Shown piece by piece: positions 46,701-58,561 of a stretch of 64,000 nucleotides of DNA. The DNA is taken from positions 1,612,001-1,676,000 of the forward strand of contig JAVLRN010000012.1 in NCBI GenBank assembly GCA_032821775.1, given 5' to 3'. Source of the stretch: Sanguinoderma infundibulare. Lineage: Eukaryota > Basidiomycota > Agaricomycetes > Polyporales > Polyporaceae. The notes under the pieces are model-generated. The model had not been told where the DNA came from. It ran no database searches and was given only the letters and a program-made list of their open reading frames with translations. Made by a program: the position numbers and the translations under genes. The number at the start of each line of letters is the position of its first letter. The first letter of the stretch is position 1.

Positions 46701-48011
46701 GCATACGCATGTCGGCAAAGACGCGTACATAGGGACATCCTCCATGTCATCATCCTCATCACTGTCTACCTTCAAAGGAGCAGGATCAATCTCGATAGGT
46801 TTCATGGCCGTGCCGTCGTCGCGGATGCCAAGGACCCAGCCTCCCGCTTCACCTTCGTTCTTGACGAGGACGTATTCCTTGTTCCGCTCGCTGGCAATCC
46901 GGATAGGGATAGTTATATGCGCTTTACCGATGCTGTCGGTGGTGACGAGAAGCTGTTGGGTCAAAGCGTTCCGCTGCTTCAGGTTCTTGATCTGTTCCTT
47001 GGAGAAGTCAAGAGGAGTCTTCGCGTTCCTGAGCATGCTCTGGAGGCGCTTGTACGACGTTTGTCTGGACTTCAAGCGCATGTCGCCGACGATTTCGTAC
47101 TGGACCTCAGTAGGGAGTTCGCGAAATGCAGGTGATGCCACGTCAAAATCTTCTGGTCGCATCTCCTCAATGAAGACGCGCAGCTCTTCCTCAGTAGCCA
47201 ACCTCGGGTCCGGGGCCGCTGTTGCAGTCGCTTTTGCTACGACTTCCTCCATGTTAACCTCAGGCAACTTGTAGGGGTCATGGTCGCGCCATCGAGACTT
47301 CTTGGAGGACGATGGCGGTGTCGACTGTGTATCATCCTGAGCAACAGGTTTCGCTGGAGTCTGCAGCGCGCCAGGACCAGAACTAGCGATGTCTTCGAGA
47401 TAGACCGTGTTTTCGTCGATGCGAGCGGGACCTGATGGTATGCGACCCTTTCCTTTGGAGCTACCCACATGGTCAATGAAATGGTACTGCGTAAACCCTC
47501 AAGGATTCGCTCACACCTTTTCCCAAGAGCGTGATCTAAAGCTTCGCGGCGCATTTGGGCAGCAAGGAGCCTTTCTGCGACTTTCGCATGGCTCGCGGCA
47601 GCACCACTCTTTTTCTTCTTACGCTCCACCTGATTGCCATAGTGTTACAGGTGACAAAACACGCAGCACCATAGTGTACGTACGATAGTCGCCATCTTTA
47701 ATGCCGGGGCGCCACCATCGAAGACGAAGACGGGCTTGATGCCGTAGAAAAGCAACTTGCATATTCTCCGGAGGAAACCAACGACATGCGCGTTCACGAG
47801 ACCCCGGCCTTCTTTGTCCCGCATAGTTGCCTGGAACTGGTATATCCATATGCTGGAATCAATCGCCATGGACTTGCCTTCCATGGTCTCCAACCTGCGC
47901 ACCAGAAGTACGTCAACACAACTCGACCGGAGATCCTTGCTTGAAACAAGACGCGTACAAGACGGGTCGACCGACGGGGTCCAGAAGCTGCCACAGAGAT
48001 TTGACACCCAT
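43762..48011 (-). CDS. RAD2: XPG/Rad2 structure-specific endonuclease (nucleotide excision repair)
   Basis: Cuts 3' of the lesion in nucleotide excision repair. The ATG at 48009-48011 starts MGVKSLWQLLDPVGRPV, the conserved N-terminus. After the first intron come LLETMEGKSMAIDSSIWIYQ and PVFVFDGGAPALK (N domain, metal-binding Asp). A long, acidic, low-complexity spacer of about 600 residues follows, as in XPG/Rad13. The I domain holds YITAPMEAEAQCAALLALGL, VITDDSDVFLFGGG and AYLLGSDYTEGLPGVGPVVA, with all active-site acidic residues and the helix-hairpin motif. Further exons give FKWGVPDLDALRGFFNSEL, DLLLPIIRKMNKRAQ and NLAGYFDLP. The Lys-rich tail has nuclear-signal-like runs (PPKKRKKNDEPKTKGKAK). 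The long spacer separates it from FEN1 and Exo1. Confidence 0.96.
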
Positions 48012-48331
48012 ATTGCTGTCTATCCAGTCCTTCTACAGAGTCGCAGACAGACCCAGACGGAGGAGCCGGGCAGGACCATGGGAGGAGTCAGAGCCGTGAG
48101 CAGTCGTCGTCGTTGTCCACAAGCCTGGAGACGCCCATCTAGACGCGTCGCGCGTAATCAGTCACGTTTCCGAGAAACCTCAAATTACATACTTAATTTC
48201 CACGGGGGTTATCCGGCCCGATAAGTCCCTTATTGCAGCTTATTGCTCAATCACAACCTCAACGCCGACCACGACGTTGTCACCCGTGGCATCCTCTTCA
48301 GCACCTCTATTCATAATCTACAGTTCCCCTA
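48012..48331. promoter_or_regulatory. Divergent promoter, XPG-like and Spn1/Iws1 genes
   Basis: 320 bp between outward-facing start codons of a repair nuclease and a transcription elongation factor. No TATA box is obvious. Co-regulation is speculation. Confidence 0.5.
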
Positions 48332-49681
48332 ATGTCCGAGGTACGCTCTCCTGCATGCAGTGACGAGAAGACGGTGCTCACTTGAGGCCATATAGCACAA
48401 GGGCGAGGATTTGGCTGCGGCTATCTTCGGTCACTCAGACTCTGACCTCTCTTCGGACGAGGATGGTGCGTTTCCTGCCTTTGGATGTTGTGGTTGTTTC
48501 CGACGGGTCTTTTCATAGACGTGGAGGTCCCGACGCGCAGGGGCTCTCCCGCAGCTGAAGAGTCGTCGGGAGACTCCGCGGATGATTATGTGCAACAAAA
48601 GAAGCGGGCACCCAAAACGAAGAAGAAGGGCAAGGCTAGGCGAGGCGAGGGGGATGACGAAGGCAGGGGAACCTCGCAACGGAAGAGGAAGCGGGCGTCG
48701 AAGAAGAAGGCCCCGGAGGAGATTGACCTGAGCCAGTATCCTCCTGAAGTCGGTGAGTCCTCCCCGGAGATGCCCATGAGCGGGCAAGACATTGACGTGC
48801 TTTGACCAGCCAGCAAGATGAAGCTGGATATGCAAATTGAGGCTATCCTGAAACCGAAGAAAGGTTCACGTCCGAAGCGAAAGAGAAAGGACGACGACGA
48901 CGTGCTTGACCGTTTCGCTGACGAAGAAGTGTCGAGGTTGCGTGAGACAATGCTTACGGCGGCTGCGGACGACGAGCAGGCCAACAGGGAGAAGCTGCCC
49001 GCTACCTCGAAGCTTCGGTTGCTCCCACAGGTCATGGAGGTTCTCCGCAAGTGCGTTCATCTCCTCACGTAGCTCTTCTCGTCACGAAACTGACCTCTTT
49101 CCAGAACCTCGCTGGCTCAGTCGATTATCGATAACAACTTGCTCGAGGGTGTCCGGAGATGGCTCGAGCCCCTCCCCGACAAGTCCCTTCCGGCCCTCGA
49201 CATCCAAAAGGAGTTCTTCCCTATCATGAAGAAGATGGAGTTCATCGACACAAACGTCCTGAAGGAGTCGAGGTTAGGTCGCGTCGTCCTCTTTTACACC
49301 AAATGCAAGCGCGTCACCCCCGAAATCCGGCGCGCTGCCAACGAACTGGTCTCCATCTGGTCGCGTCCCATCATCAAGCGCTCTGCGTCATACCGAGACC
49401 GTGTAATCCCCGTCGCCCAGCTGGACGCGGAGGGCGGCGGTGCGCGGAGCGGAGAACGTCTCAACGCCATCCTCGCGCGTGCGAGGGAGGACGACAAGCA
49501 CCGCATCAGGAAGAACGCGGTGATGATCCCCCAGCGCGAGCTGGGCAGCTACACCGTCGCTCCCCGGTCGAACGCTGGTCTCACGAGGAACAACGTCCCT
49601 GTCGATGTGGATATTCAGCGCAGGAAGCAGAATGCGGAGAGGTTAAAGAGCTTGACGAGGAAGCTGACTACGAAGGGATGA
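48332..49681 (+). CDS. SPN1: Transcription elongation factor Spn1/Iws1
   Basis: Works with Spt6 on elongating RNA polymerase II. Exon 1 has only the codons MSE (48332-48340). A 58 nt intron then leads to HKGEDLAAAIFGHSDSDLSS, and another to DVEVPTRRGSPAAEESSGDS. The N-terminal third is acidic and Lys-rich, as usual. The conserved TFIIS N-terminal-type domain runs from VMEVLRKTSLAQSIIDNNLL to GVRRWLEPLPDKSLPALDIQ, FFPIMKKMEFIDTNVLKES and LGRVVLFYTKCKRVTPEIRR. It ends AANELVSIWSRPIIKRSASY. The C-terminus is basic, ending LTRKLTTKG. The tiny first exon was chosen because the ATG and splice sites give one clean frame. Confidence 0.95.
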
Positions 49682-50422
49682 TCGGCTTGGACTTCTTCGG
49701 TGGGTTTTGTTCATATGTTCTTGTACTCGTATTCATGCCTATATTAGCACCCCGTATACAGCCCCTTTGGATCCTGTTTTTCGCCTGCGACTAATTTTGA
49801 GTTCTGCGCGTGTCGTTGATCCCGAGCCTGCAGACTTCGGCTTTAATCCAACGTTGAGCAGAGTGTGCACCCTACTGCACACCGCGCCATCGGTCTCTGC
49901 ACGCTTTCACAACTTTTCTCACATGTTACCTTGAAACTCGGTAGCTCAAGGGGTGTCTATCTCGCAACTGCTCCGCTAACATCTTCCACACCTCGTGGCC
50001 CATCTCACTCAAGCCGAGATATTCCTCAAGCTCGAGTGGAGTGGAGTGGTGCGCGCATGATAGCATCCGCCTTGTATATTCTTCGTTCGCGCTATCTGCA
50101 ATGTCCATGTGCATTACGTCGTAATCAACGAGATCCCGTACTAGTATGGTATGGCCTATGCAAAGTGCGAGAGTGTGAGATCCGAAAACCAAGCAATGAA
50201 ATGACAAACGAGCGCGGTTAACGGTACTATGTGTCGAGTAGAAGTGGAATTGAGGCGAACCAAACCGAGCGAGAGATGAGGTGGGATGTTAAGGACGAAA
50301 AGACGTAGACGACAAAGGTCAAATGTATGTGTGCAGTCAACGGATGCGTCAGACTAACAGATTGTGTGCATGACGGTCAGAAGCAGGAAGAATCAGTCCG
50401 CGACGAAAGAACTACATGCGAA
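49682..50422. other. Convergent intergenic region
   Basis: 741 bp between the stops of SPN1 and the Caf120-like gene. Only short overlapping frames; no gene, repeat or RNA seen. Confidence 0.5.
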
Positions 50423-53400
50423 TCACTGCGCAGTAGACGATGGACCGGACGCGTTCTGCCCGGAGCCGTCACTGGAACCAGGACGGAGGCCCGAACCAGC
50501 ACCAGACTGGGAGGCCTGGGGCGCACCCGCCTGGGCAGGTGCACCACCAGCCGACGCACGAGCACCAAAGACGTCGGGCTGCGGCTGCTTGTCCAACCCT
50601 GGCGAGAATCGCGGATCGAAGTGCGAGCCGCCCGTCATCTGCATGCCCATCCCCCCGCCCATCATCGACATCCGCGTATCGAAGCCCATACTACCCATGC
50701 CGCCGCCCATACCACCCGCACCCATGCCTCCCATTCCGCTCATGCCAGTCGGCGTCATGCCCATGGGGTTCATACCCATCATCGGCATGCTCATCATCGA
50801 CATTCGCGGGTCGAAGCCCCCCATGCCCATCGACTGGCCGGTCATCATGGGGTTCATCGGCTGCTGCTGCGGCCCGCTGTCGTTGCCGCCAACCTGGGAA
50901 CCCGCGGTGGAGAACGCGTACATGGCCTGCTGGTACGCCTGCTGAGCAGCTTGTTGAGCCGCGAAGAGCTGTTGCGGGTTCGCCCCAAAGCCAGGCATCA
51001 TGCCAGGGTAGCCCCAGCCGCCGGTCATCATCGGGTTCATGCCTCCCATCATCATCGGGTTGCCCATCATCGGATTGTAGCCCATCATACCCTGAGCACC
51101 GTACATCCCGCCCTGCTGCATGGCCTCGAGCTGCTGCTTCTGGAATTCGTCGAGCTTGCGCTGACGCTCCTCCGCAACGCGCTTCTCGCGTTCGCGCTCG
51201 GTGAGGGCAGCGCCGATACCACCGTCACGCTTGCGTTCTCGCTCGTGAGCGGTGACGGCGCCGAGGAGACCAGTCTGAGGCGGCGGGGGTTTGAGGGGCA
51301 CGTTGATGAGCGACGCGCCCGTCTCTCGGGCGAGCTCCTCTTGCTTCTTGGCCGACCGGTCCTGCTTATCCTGCATACCAGCCGAAAGGAGACCGTGAGG
51401 CGTGAACGCTTTCGTCATCGTGGTCGCAGGCGCCTCCATCTGAATGAACGTCTCGCGCCCGGTGTTCGGTTCGACGTTACGATCGGGGTCCAGAACTTGA
51501 CTCCAGATTGGGCGTGACGGAGTCTGCATTTGCTGCTGATGCTGCTGCTGCTGGAACTGGGGAGGGAATTGAGACTGTGGACGCATCGATGGCGGCTGTC
51601 CCAATTGTGGCGAGGGACCCCTGCTGCCTGCGTCGCCAGGGTAGAGACTTCTGCGACCGGCATCGTTGAAGCCGTCAGAAACGAAACGATGAGGGACCGG
51701 CTGAGCGCCGAGATACTCTTCTGGACCTGTTGCAAGCAGACTGTCAACCGTGTCCAACACTTCATACTCGGTATATGCGTACCTTGACCGCCAGGAACCT
51801 GGGGCAGCCGGCGAGGAGAGAAGGGGCCGTTGTTCACGTCGTGCGCGGAGCGAGGGGGTGAAGCCATGCCAGGTTGGCCATAAAGGGAACGACCGGGGGC
51901 CCCGGTCATAGAAGCATGGTCACTCACGCTGGCGCTCGCCCGCGGCGGGGGCTCGGTGTCGGAATCAACGTCCTCGTCGTCCTCCTCTTCGTCCTCGTCC
52001 TCTTCCTCGTCGCTGCTGTCCCCCCACGCTCCCGAATCCTTCGCCTTGCCCCTATTCCTCCCATTTGCCTTCCCCGGTCGGTGGGCGGCGGCCTGCTGAG
52101 CAGCCTGTTGCGCCTGGGATTTCGCCTTGCGCTCGGCTGCGAGTCTCGTTGGCGCGAACGATGATCGGGGTACTTCGGCGGGCATAGTACGCGACCTGGT
52201 TGGGCTTGCTGGGGTCTCGACGACTTCGGGGAGGAGGGGTGACGCTGGTCCAGGAGCGGATGAGCTGGACGGGGGAGGCGTTTGAGGGACAGGGGGAGGA
52301 GCAGGCCGATCTTCCTGTTCGAGAAAAGACAACGCGGCGAGGGCGTCCGCGTTGTGGTCGTCATAACTGGAAGGCGGGGGAACAGCAGCCATCTTCTTGT
52401 CCTCGCTGGCACTGTCTGTCGGCGGCGTGGTCGTCGAGGATTCGGTTGGGGAGCGCTGCTGGAAGGAGGAGCTTTGAACCAAGGCTGACAGTCGTGTCGA
52501 AGGCGCCGCACGTGCGCCCGAAGGCCGGTTACGTAAGCCACCGCTCGGCCTAGATGCCCCGGACGTTTCAGCGACCCGTGTCGAAGCCTGATCTGCGGGA
52601 GGCGAGGCGGACTTCGCGGGCAGCGCAGGCGGTTGTGGACTTGCGGAAGGCGGTGGACTCTTCGCTTGTGCCTGCTGTGCGCGATGCGGAGGACTCGCCA
52701 CAACACGTGGAGGTGGAGTATACGGCTCGGACTCTGATTCGGACTCTTCGTCTTCATCTTCGTCGTCATCACCGTCGGGCAACGTGGGCGTAGGAGGTTC
52801 GTGTGGTGGTAAGGGGGTCACACCGCTGTCCTGTTGATGCATGTGCTGCATGTAGAACAGCGCTGCGCCCGCGTCACCCAATATGTCATCGGTCAGGCTC
52901 GCTTTCTTTTCGTGTGCGAATGGCGGGGGCGGGGGCGAGGGTGATAGCGGTGAGTGCAGTGGAGCAGGGCTAGGAACAGCAGGGCTAGGCACTGGAGAAG
53001 TAATCGTGTGAAGGGAAGTGGGTATCGAACTCTGGGATATAGACCGGTCAGGAACCATCCGGATAGATGGCTTGGCGTAATCGGGCATGGGTAGTTGAAT
53101 GTCCTCCGGATAGCTCGGCATAGGCAGTTGTTTCTCGGATTGAGGAGAGGTAGGCGACAAGGCACGAGGAGGCGAAAATGCATGAGGAGCTGCAGAAAAC
53201 CTTGACGGCGTGGAAGGGGTAGACGCCCGGGGCTCCGGCGAGAAGGCGGGCGAGTTCGGGTGACTGCTGCTCGAACGTGAAGGAGCATGCGCAATCTGGC
53301 TGAGCTTCGAATCCGGACGGGAGTGTGGTGACCTTGAGTCGACGCTCGTTCGCCGTCCAAAGGTGTGATCTGGTGGAGGACTTGATGTGATGGGGCTCAA

Positions 53401-55892
53401 TACAAAGGGCTGTTCCAGAATCGAAACCGGTTCCTCTGGGATGACGCGTGTAAAGGAGGAAACTGCAGTCACAGATGTCTCCCTCCCACCGGCAGGACCG
53501 GCGGACGACTGCTCTCCAGGAATGGACCGTGCTTCGAGCGGAGTGTTGCGTTCTGTGATCGGCGAAAGCGGCCGTCGATCTTCTCCCGGGCGAGGATTGG
53601 GGATGATGGGATCTGACTCGAAGTTTAAACGGGGAAGCTGAAGAGAAGGCGCACCGTTCCCGGAGGCCGACTGGGATGGTGGAGCTGTCTGTTGGCTGCG
53701 ATTGTCTCCAAGGGTAACGGTCGGAATTGGGGGCAATGTCGGAGGTCCTTGTGTCGCGGAGGGTGCACCGGCAGGGCCTCCTGGACCAACACCAGCGCCG
53801 GTCATGCGCTCCAGAAGAACCCGCTGCAACTGCGACCGAATGGCTGACGTCCGGTCCTCCCGAGGATCCAAACCTTCTGCCAACTCACGATCCAGGAATA
53901 GCAACTGTGCGTGCTTTGATCATCAACACAATGACACGCAAATGCACATAGTGCATAGTACGTACGTCACGGTGAGGCCCAATGGGATACGCGAACATCA
54001 TGGACTGATTATCGCGCGGGTCCCAGCTGTACATCCGTGGGCGGCCATAGAGCTCAAACGCGTCGTGAATCGCTGCAACGCTTCTGTCAGAACCTCGCAA
54101 CTTGTACGCCGCACAGAACACGTTACCGATGATCCACCTCAACATTTCCGACGCGCGCGTGTTGCTTCCCTCGAGCTCTGGCATGACAAGAAGCCATGCT
54201 TCCAGCAGCTTGAGCGGCCCAGCCATTTCCTCGTCTCCCAAATGGCCTTCGAGCTTCATCAACGTGCTCCGGCTGATCAGCTCTGGCCGTTCCGGGTATA
54301 CGCCAAACGCCTGGGTCACCGAGCGCATCGTGAGCAGGGCCTTCCTCTTGTCCTTCGACTTCGGGGAAAAGAAGACTTGAATCATGGGCTGCGCGGGCAG
54401 GTTCGAGGCCGGGCTTTTCTCGCGTGAGAAGAGGTTGGACATCCGCCGTCTGCGCGTCATGCTAGGCGAGTCGGAGCGTTCACGTTCATTGCTCGCAGAT
54501 GCGACCGAGGCATGGTCTAGATGTCCAGGGTTGGTCCCAGCTGAAATGACCATCCACAGCCGTTTCCAGTCTGTCTGGCCTGCAATGCGAATGCGCACCC
54601 AACCCTCCAGACGACCATGCACGAGAGGTGTAGGAGCGCCTCGACCTGTGTTGCCACATGGAAGGTGAGTCGGCGCGCACGTTGCGCGCAGTCATAGATA
54701 GCCACGCACCGTCGTTCAGAGTGATACGGATCAGATGCGCGGTGTAAATCTCCTCCAACCGCGACTTCTCCCAAGCTGCCAAACGCACCGCGGCCGTCCA
54801 CTGCACGAGGGCCTCAGCGGACGGGCACGAGAACAGATACAGGTTCGAGCCCGCCGTGTTGAGAGTGAGCACGTTTGTGTACCGTTTCGGCGGGGCGCCT
54901 CCAATCGGCGGAAGGGCGATCGACCCCAAGACGTGCACAAACTAGGCTCATCAGTTAGCACGCACATGAACACAGCGGCACGTTAAGGGAGCGAAACGCA
55001 CGGCGTCGGTGACGTTAATGTACGTCGGGGGAACCTGACGGCCCTGCTTGCTCGCCTTCTCGATCTCCTCCATGTCCCACACGCTGAGCGTCGTACCTCC
55101 GAGCTGCGCCCACACTTCCCTCCACCCTTCGTCCTTGGCCGGCTTCTGCCCATCCGGCTGGCGCTCGATCCGCCGCACGAGCGGGCCCGAGAAGTAGACC
55201 TTGTGCGCGTGCGCGAGAGTTAGCTGGACGACCGACCTGATCTCCGGGTGCAACGGTGGACCCGGAGGTTGTACACCACTCCCCCCGGGGCGTTGTGTAG
55301 GTGGGGGACCAGGAGCGGGAGGAGGGGGCGCCTGGGTTTGTTGCGGCTGCTCGGGAGGAGTCGGCGGGAGAGGCTGCTCCGGCGCGATGCGCGACGGAGG
55401 TGGTGAGTTAGCATTGGAGAGATGCGCACGTTGTGGACCAAACGATGAGGACTGGGGAGGAGGAGGAGGAGGTTGCGGCTGTTGCATCGGTGCGCCGGTA
55501 GGTGGTGGACCTGATGCGAGGGGCGGAGCAGCTAGTTGCAGGTCCTCCACGGTTGATGATTTCCGAGAGAAGAAGGATGCGAACGACGGCCTGGCCCGAT
55601 GCGTCGGCCTACTAGCTGGGCTGGAGTTGCCATTCGTGCTCGGGTAGGAGTCTGCACTTGGATGTCGCTCCGGGGTAGAACGGTTGCTAGCGGAAAGCTC
55701 TTGTGGATTGCTGCCAAGCGTATGTACGCGCTCGTGCTCCTGCTTCCACTGCTGGAGACGGGCGGGAGACACGAAGCCCTCGTTGAGGCCGTCCCAACGG
55801 GGGCTTGGCGAGGGCCGTGGCGGAGCGGTGGTCATCGTCGAGCGAGGCGATGAGGAAGACGGCGATGGCGAGACATACGACGGCGAGCGCAT
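50423..55892 (-). CDS. CAF120: Caf120/Skg3-like PH-domain protein
   Basis: Large fungal protein related to Caf120 (Ccr4-Not associated) and Skg3. The ATG at 55890-55892 starts MRSPSYVSPSPSSSSPRST. A Pro/Gln-rich stretch leads to the PH-like region: KVYFSGPLVRRIERQPDG, REVWAQLGGTTLSVWDMEE, then VLTLNTAGSNLYLFSCPSAE and EALVQWTAAVRLAAWEKSRL. A second block has HGRLEGWVRIRIAGQTDWKR, MIQVFFSPKSKDKRKALLTM and RSVTQAFGVYPERPELISRS. The rest, about 1100 residues, is low complexity: Ser/Pro-rich, acidic runs, then Gln-rich. Near the end is a Met/Gly-rich tail (GMGGMGAGGMGGGMGSMG) in 50640-51130. The join to the last exon is a 56 nt intron near 51728-51783. Both PH-type halves are open, so it looks intact. 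Confidence 0.9.
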
Positions 55893-56534
55893 ACGCTTGA
55901 GCTTGTGAGCCTGTACTCTCTCTTCCGCTCCGCCTTCCGCTTTTGCTCACCTTTCCCAGCACGTGTCCCACACCGCACCCATGCGTCCATGCAAACAGGC
56001 GACACCCTCTGACGTCATCCATACCCTATCCTTGGCCCGGACACAAGCTAGAACTCGGACACTCCACCACGCTCGATGCGAGAGCGGAGTTCCTGGGAGG
56101 GCGAAATACGCAAAGAGACTGAAGCTGGAGAATACAACAAGTTGGATCTCAGTACCGAGAGCTGACCTACCAGTGTCAGGGGCGAAGACGGAGGGGCCCA
56201 ACTTATGTTCTCAGACAGAGGGAGGTCGCACACAGGATGCCAGTAACCTGCATTTGTTCATGTGATGAGAAGTGCGAGTAGACAAACCGCTTCCGCAATG
56301 GCAATCACAGAAGCAGTCGACAGTTCTTCTAGACAGTTGGGCTGGACAAGGAGCCTTCATTGTCTTTTGTGATCCAAGCATCTCCAAACGCAGGGTTCGT
56401 TTGCGTACAGTGTCTCGCCTAGAACGCAAGAGGCAACCACGGCCGCCTCAACTAAGGCATAATACAGTATAGTTGCGATCGTCTCCTTGGTTTCCTGATA
56501 GTATTTAATTTGATGTGCCGCCACAGATCCCGTT
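55893..56534. other. Promoter of Caf120-like gene and 3' flank of the oxidoreductase
   Basis: 642 bp. The left part is the promoter of the leftward Caf120-like gene; the right part follows the stop of the MDR oxidoreductase. No gene supported. Confidence 0.45.
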
Positions 56535-58015
56535 CTACAACTTCGAAGCTGTTTCAGATACCTGGACGACGCTGCACGACGAGTCAGCGCTCGGCTTCGA
56601 ACCCGAAGCATAAAGGAGAGCAGGACGTACAGCTTGCCGGTGTTGCCGCCAGTGAAGAGGAGGTTCAAGGCTTCGGCGGCGTTTTGGAGACCCTGGACGA
56701 CATGGAAACGGCGCTTGAGACTGCCATCCTTCAGCCATTCAGCGAGCTCCTTGCGAGCTTCGGCGTAACGAGGCGCGTAGTCAAACCTGATGGGAGTGGG
56801 CGGCGCGTTAGCGAAAGGATAAGTATGTACACCGCGGAGGAACGACAGACACGATGAAGCCTTCAATCTTGGCACGTTGCGCGATCAGGTTCAAGTAAGA
56901 GGACAGGCCTTCAGGCTTCGGTTTATCTGGTGGTGGGAGGTGTACTCATCAGAACGCTCGACATAGACAGACGAACATGGAAACGCACTGTAATCAGAGA
57001 TAGCACCTGTGGAAGCAGTCAGGGACAGCGAACATAAATTGGAGAACATCACGCACCGCAAAGCACGATACGCGCCTTCTGTTTGAGCCGGGTGAGGGCG
57101 AAGTTCAAGATTTCACCGCCGACATTGTCGAAGAACACATCTAGATATCCGACTTCCTTCTTGAAGTCGTCGTAGAACGTCGGGCTCTTGTAGTTGAGCG
57201 CCTTGTCGACACCGAGGTCCTTCTCGAGCCATTGGCACTTGTCCTCGGACCCGGCGATGGCGACAACCTTTGCGCCCTTCTTCTTGCCGATCTGGCACAC
57301 GACAGATCCTGTCGCGCCTGCGGCACCAGAGACGACGAGGGTCTCGCCAGCCTTGACCTGGCCTACGTCAAGAAGTCCCTGTGACGCCAACTGTCAACAC
57401 AGATACAGGCACGGGAATGTGTGACGGAGCGCACAAAGTACGCGGTTAGACCTGCGCAAGACGATGAGCGTAAACAACGAAATATGTTCGAGGCCTAACA
57501 TACCTGTAATACCGAGTGGACCCATGAAGTCGAGGATGTCGAGACCTGGCTGATGCCTGCGGATGCGGTCATGTATGCTCATGAGTTTGGAATAGGAATA
57601 ATCGGGACTCACTCGAGTTTGGTCGCGATGTTGTCATCGAACACGCCGTACTCGGTCCAACCTGGCATACCGGTTCATCCAAGGTCGTATGAACGCGGCC
57701 AGTATAACGCTTACCGAAACCTCCTTGAACCAAGTCCCCGACTTGAAATTTGCTACCGGACCCCGCTTCGATGACCTCCGCAAACGCGGTCCCACGCATG
57801 ACCGCTCCGATCTGCACTGGGGGCATGTAGCTGCGCTTGTCCTTGATGGCGCCACGGAGGGCAGGGTCCAGAGAGAGGTACAGGACCTTGACAAGGATCT
57901 GGCCCTCGCCGGCCTTCAGGTCGAAGGGCACGATCTCCTGTTTGAAAGTGGTTGGTGTGAGCTCCGCTGGAGGCCGCTCCTGGAGGGTGACCCTGAGATA
58001 CGTAGAGGGTGCCAT
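56535..58015 (-). CDS. MDR-family NAD(P)H oxidoreductase (LTB4DH-like) with peroxisomal signal
   Basis: Zinc-independent medium-chain dehydrogenase/reductase of the leukotriene B4 dehydrogenase/alkenal reductase group, which reduces alpha,beta-unsaturated carbonyls with NADPH. The ATG at 58013-58015 starts MAPSTYLRVTLQERPPAELT. The N domain has ILVKVLYLSLDPALRGAIKD and GAVMRGTAFAEVIEAGSGSK, then FQVGDLVQGGFG and WTEYGVFDDNIATKL. The Rossmann part has TLVVSGAAGATGSVVCQIGK, KVVAIAGSEDKCQWLEKDLG and DVFFDNVGGEILNFALTRL. The last introns give FDYAPRYAEARKELAEWLKD and GGNTGKLVVQVSETASKL. The SKL end is a strict PTS1; the intron acceptor was chosen to keep the family's GKLVVxV motif, and SKL then followed. 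No zinc ligands are seen, as expected. Confidence 0.9.
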
Positions 58016-58561
58016 AACGTCGTTTCTAGCTTCACTGGAGGTTGGACGCTTGAGGGAGAGGAGGGGAGCTTTGGACTGATCATTAGTAGGACCGCATACT
58101 TGAACGGTTTTCAAACCGGGTCGGGTGTTCAACAATACCGGTCAGATGAGCAATCGTGAAGCCCAACATTGACAAACCCCGACCTCGGCCTTGAAGAAAG
58201 CCGAGGTTGAGGTATGCTGCAGCGCAACAGTTTAGAGAATACACGATACGTACGAAGGTCGCATAACATGTTGGTAAAGGCCAAAAGAGCCGCAAGTCAG
58301 TGTCATGTCGGATTCTGGGACGCGATCGAGCGCCCAAATTGAGGCGCCAGAGACGCGACGCGTCTGATGAGATGGCAGCCCATGTGAATTCGCCGGCAGG
58401 TCTGGCTTGCCTCTGCCTATTGGGAGGCTTGTCTCCCGGCAGCCTGTGTTACTGACCTCCATCCTCGAGTTTGCGGGCCCGGATCTCGCAATTCTCTGCA
58501 TATATACCCTCCAGATACGTACTAGACAGCCCCGCTCGATACCACCAACCCCCTCAGCACC
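58016..58561. promoter_or_regulatory. Divergent promoter between two SKL-ending genes
   Basis: 546 bp separating the MDR oxidoreductase (leftward) from citrate synthase (rightward). Near 58500 there is a TATA-like tatatacc about 60 bp before the citrate synthase ATG. If the genes are co-regulated, the elements should lie here. Confidence 0.5.

Noticed and set aside
50327..51517. Long plus-strand His/Arg-rich frame opposite the Caf120-like gene
   Set aside because: The His/Ala repeats are the complement of the Met/Gly-rich tail codons; no independent support.
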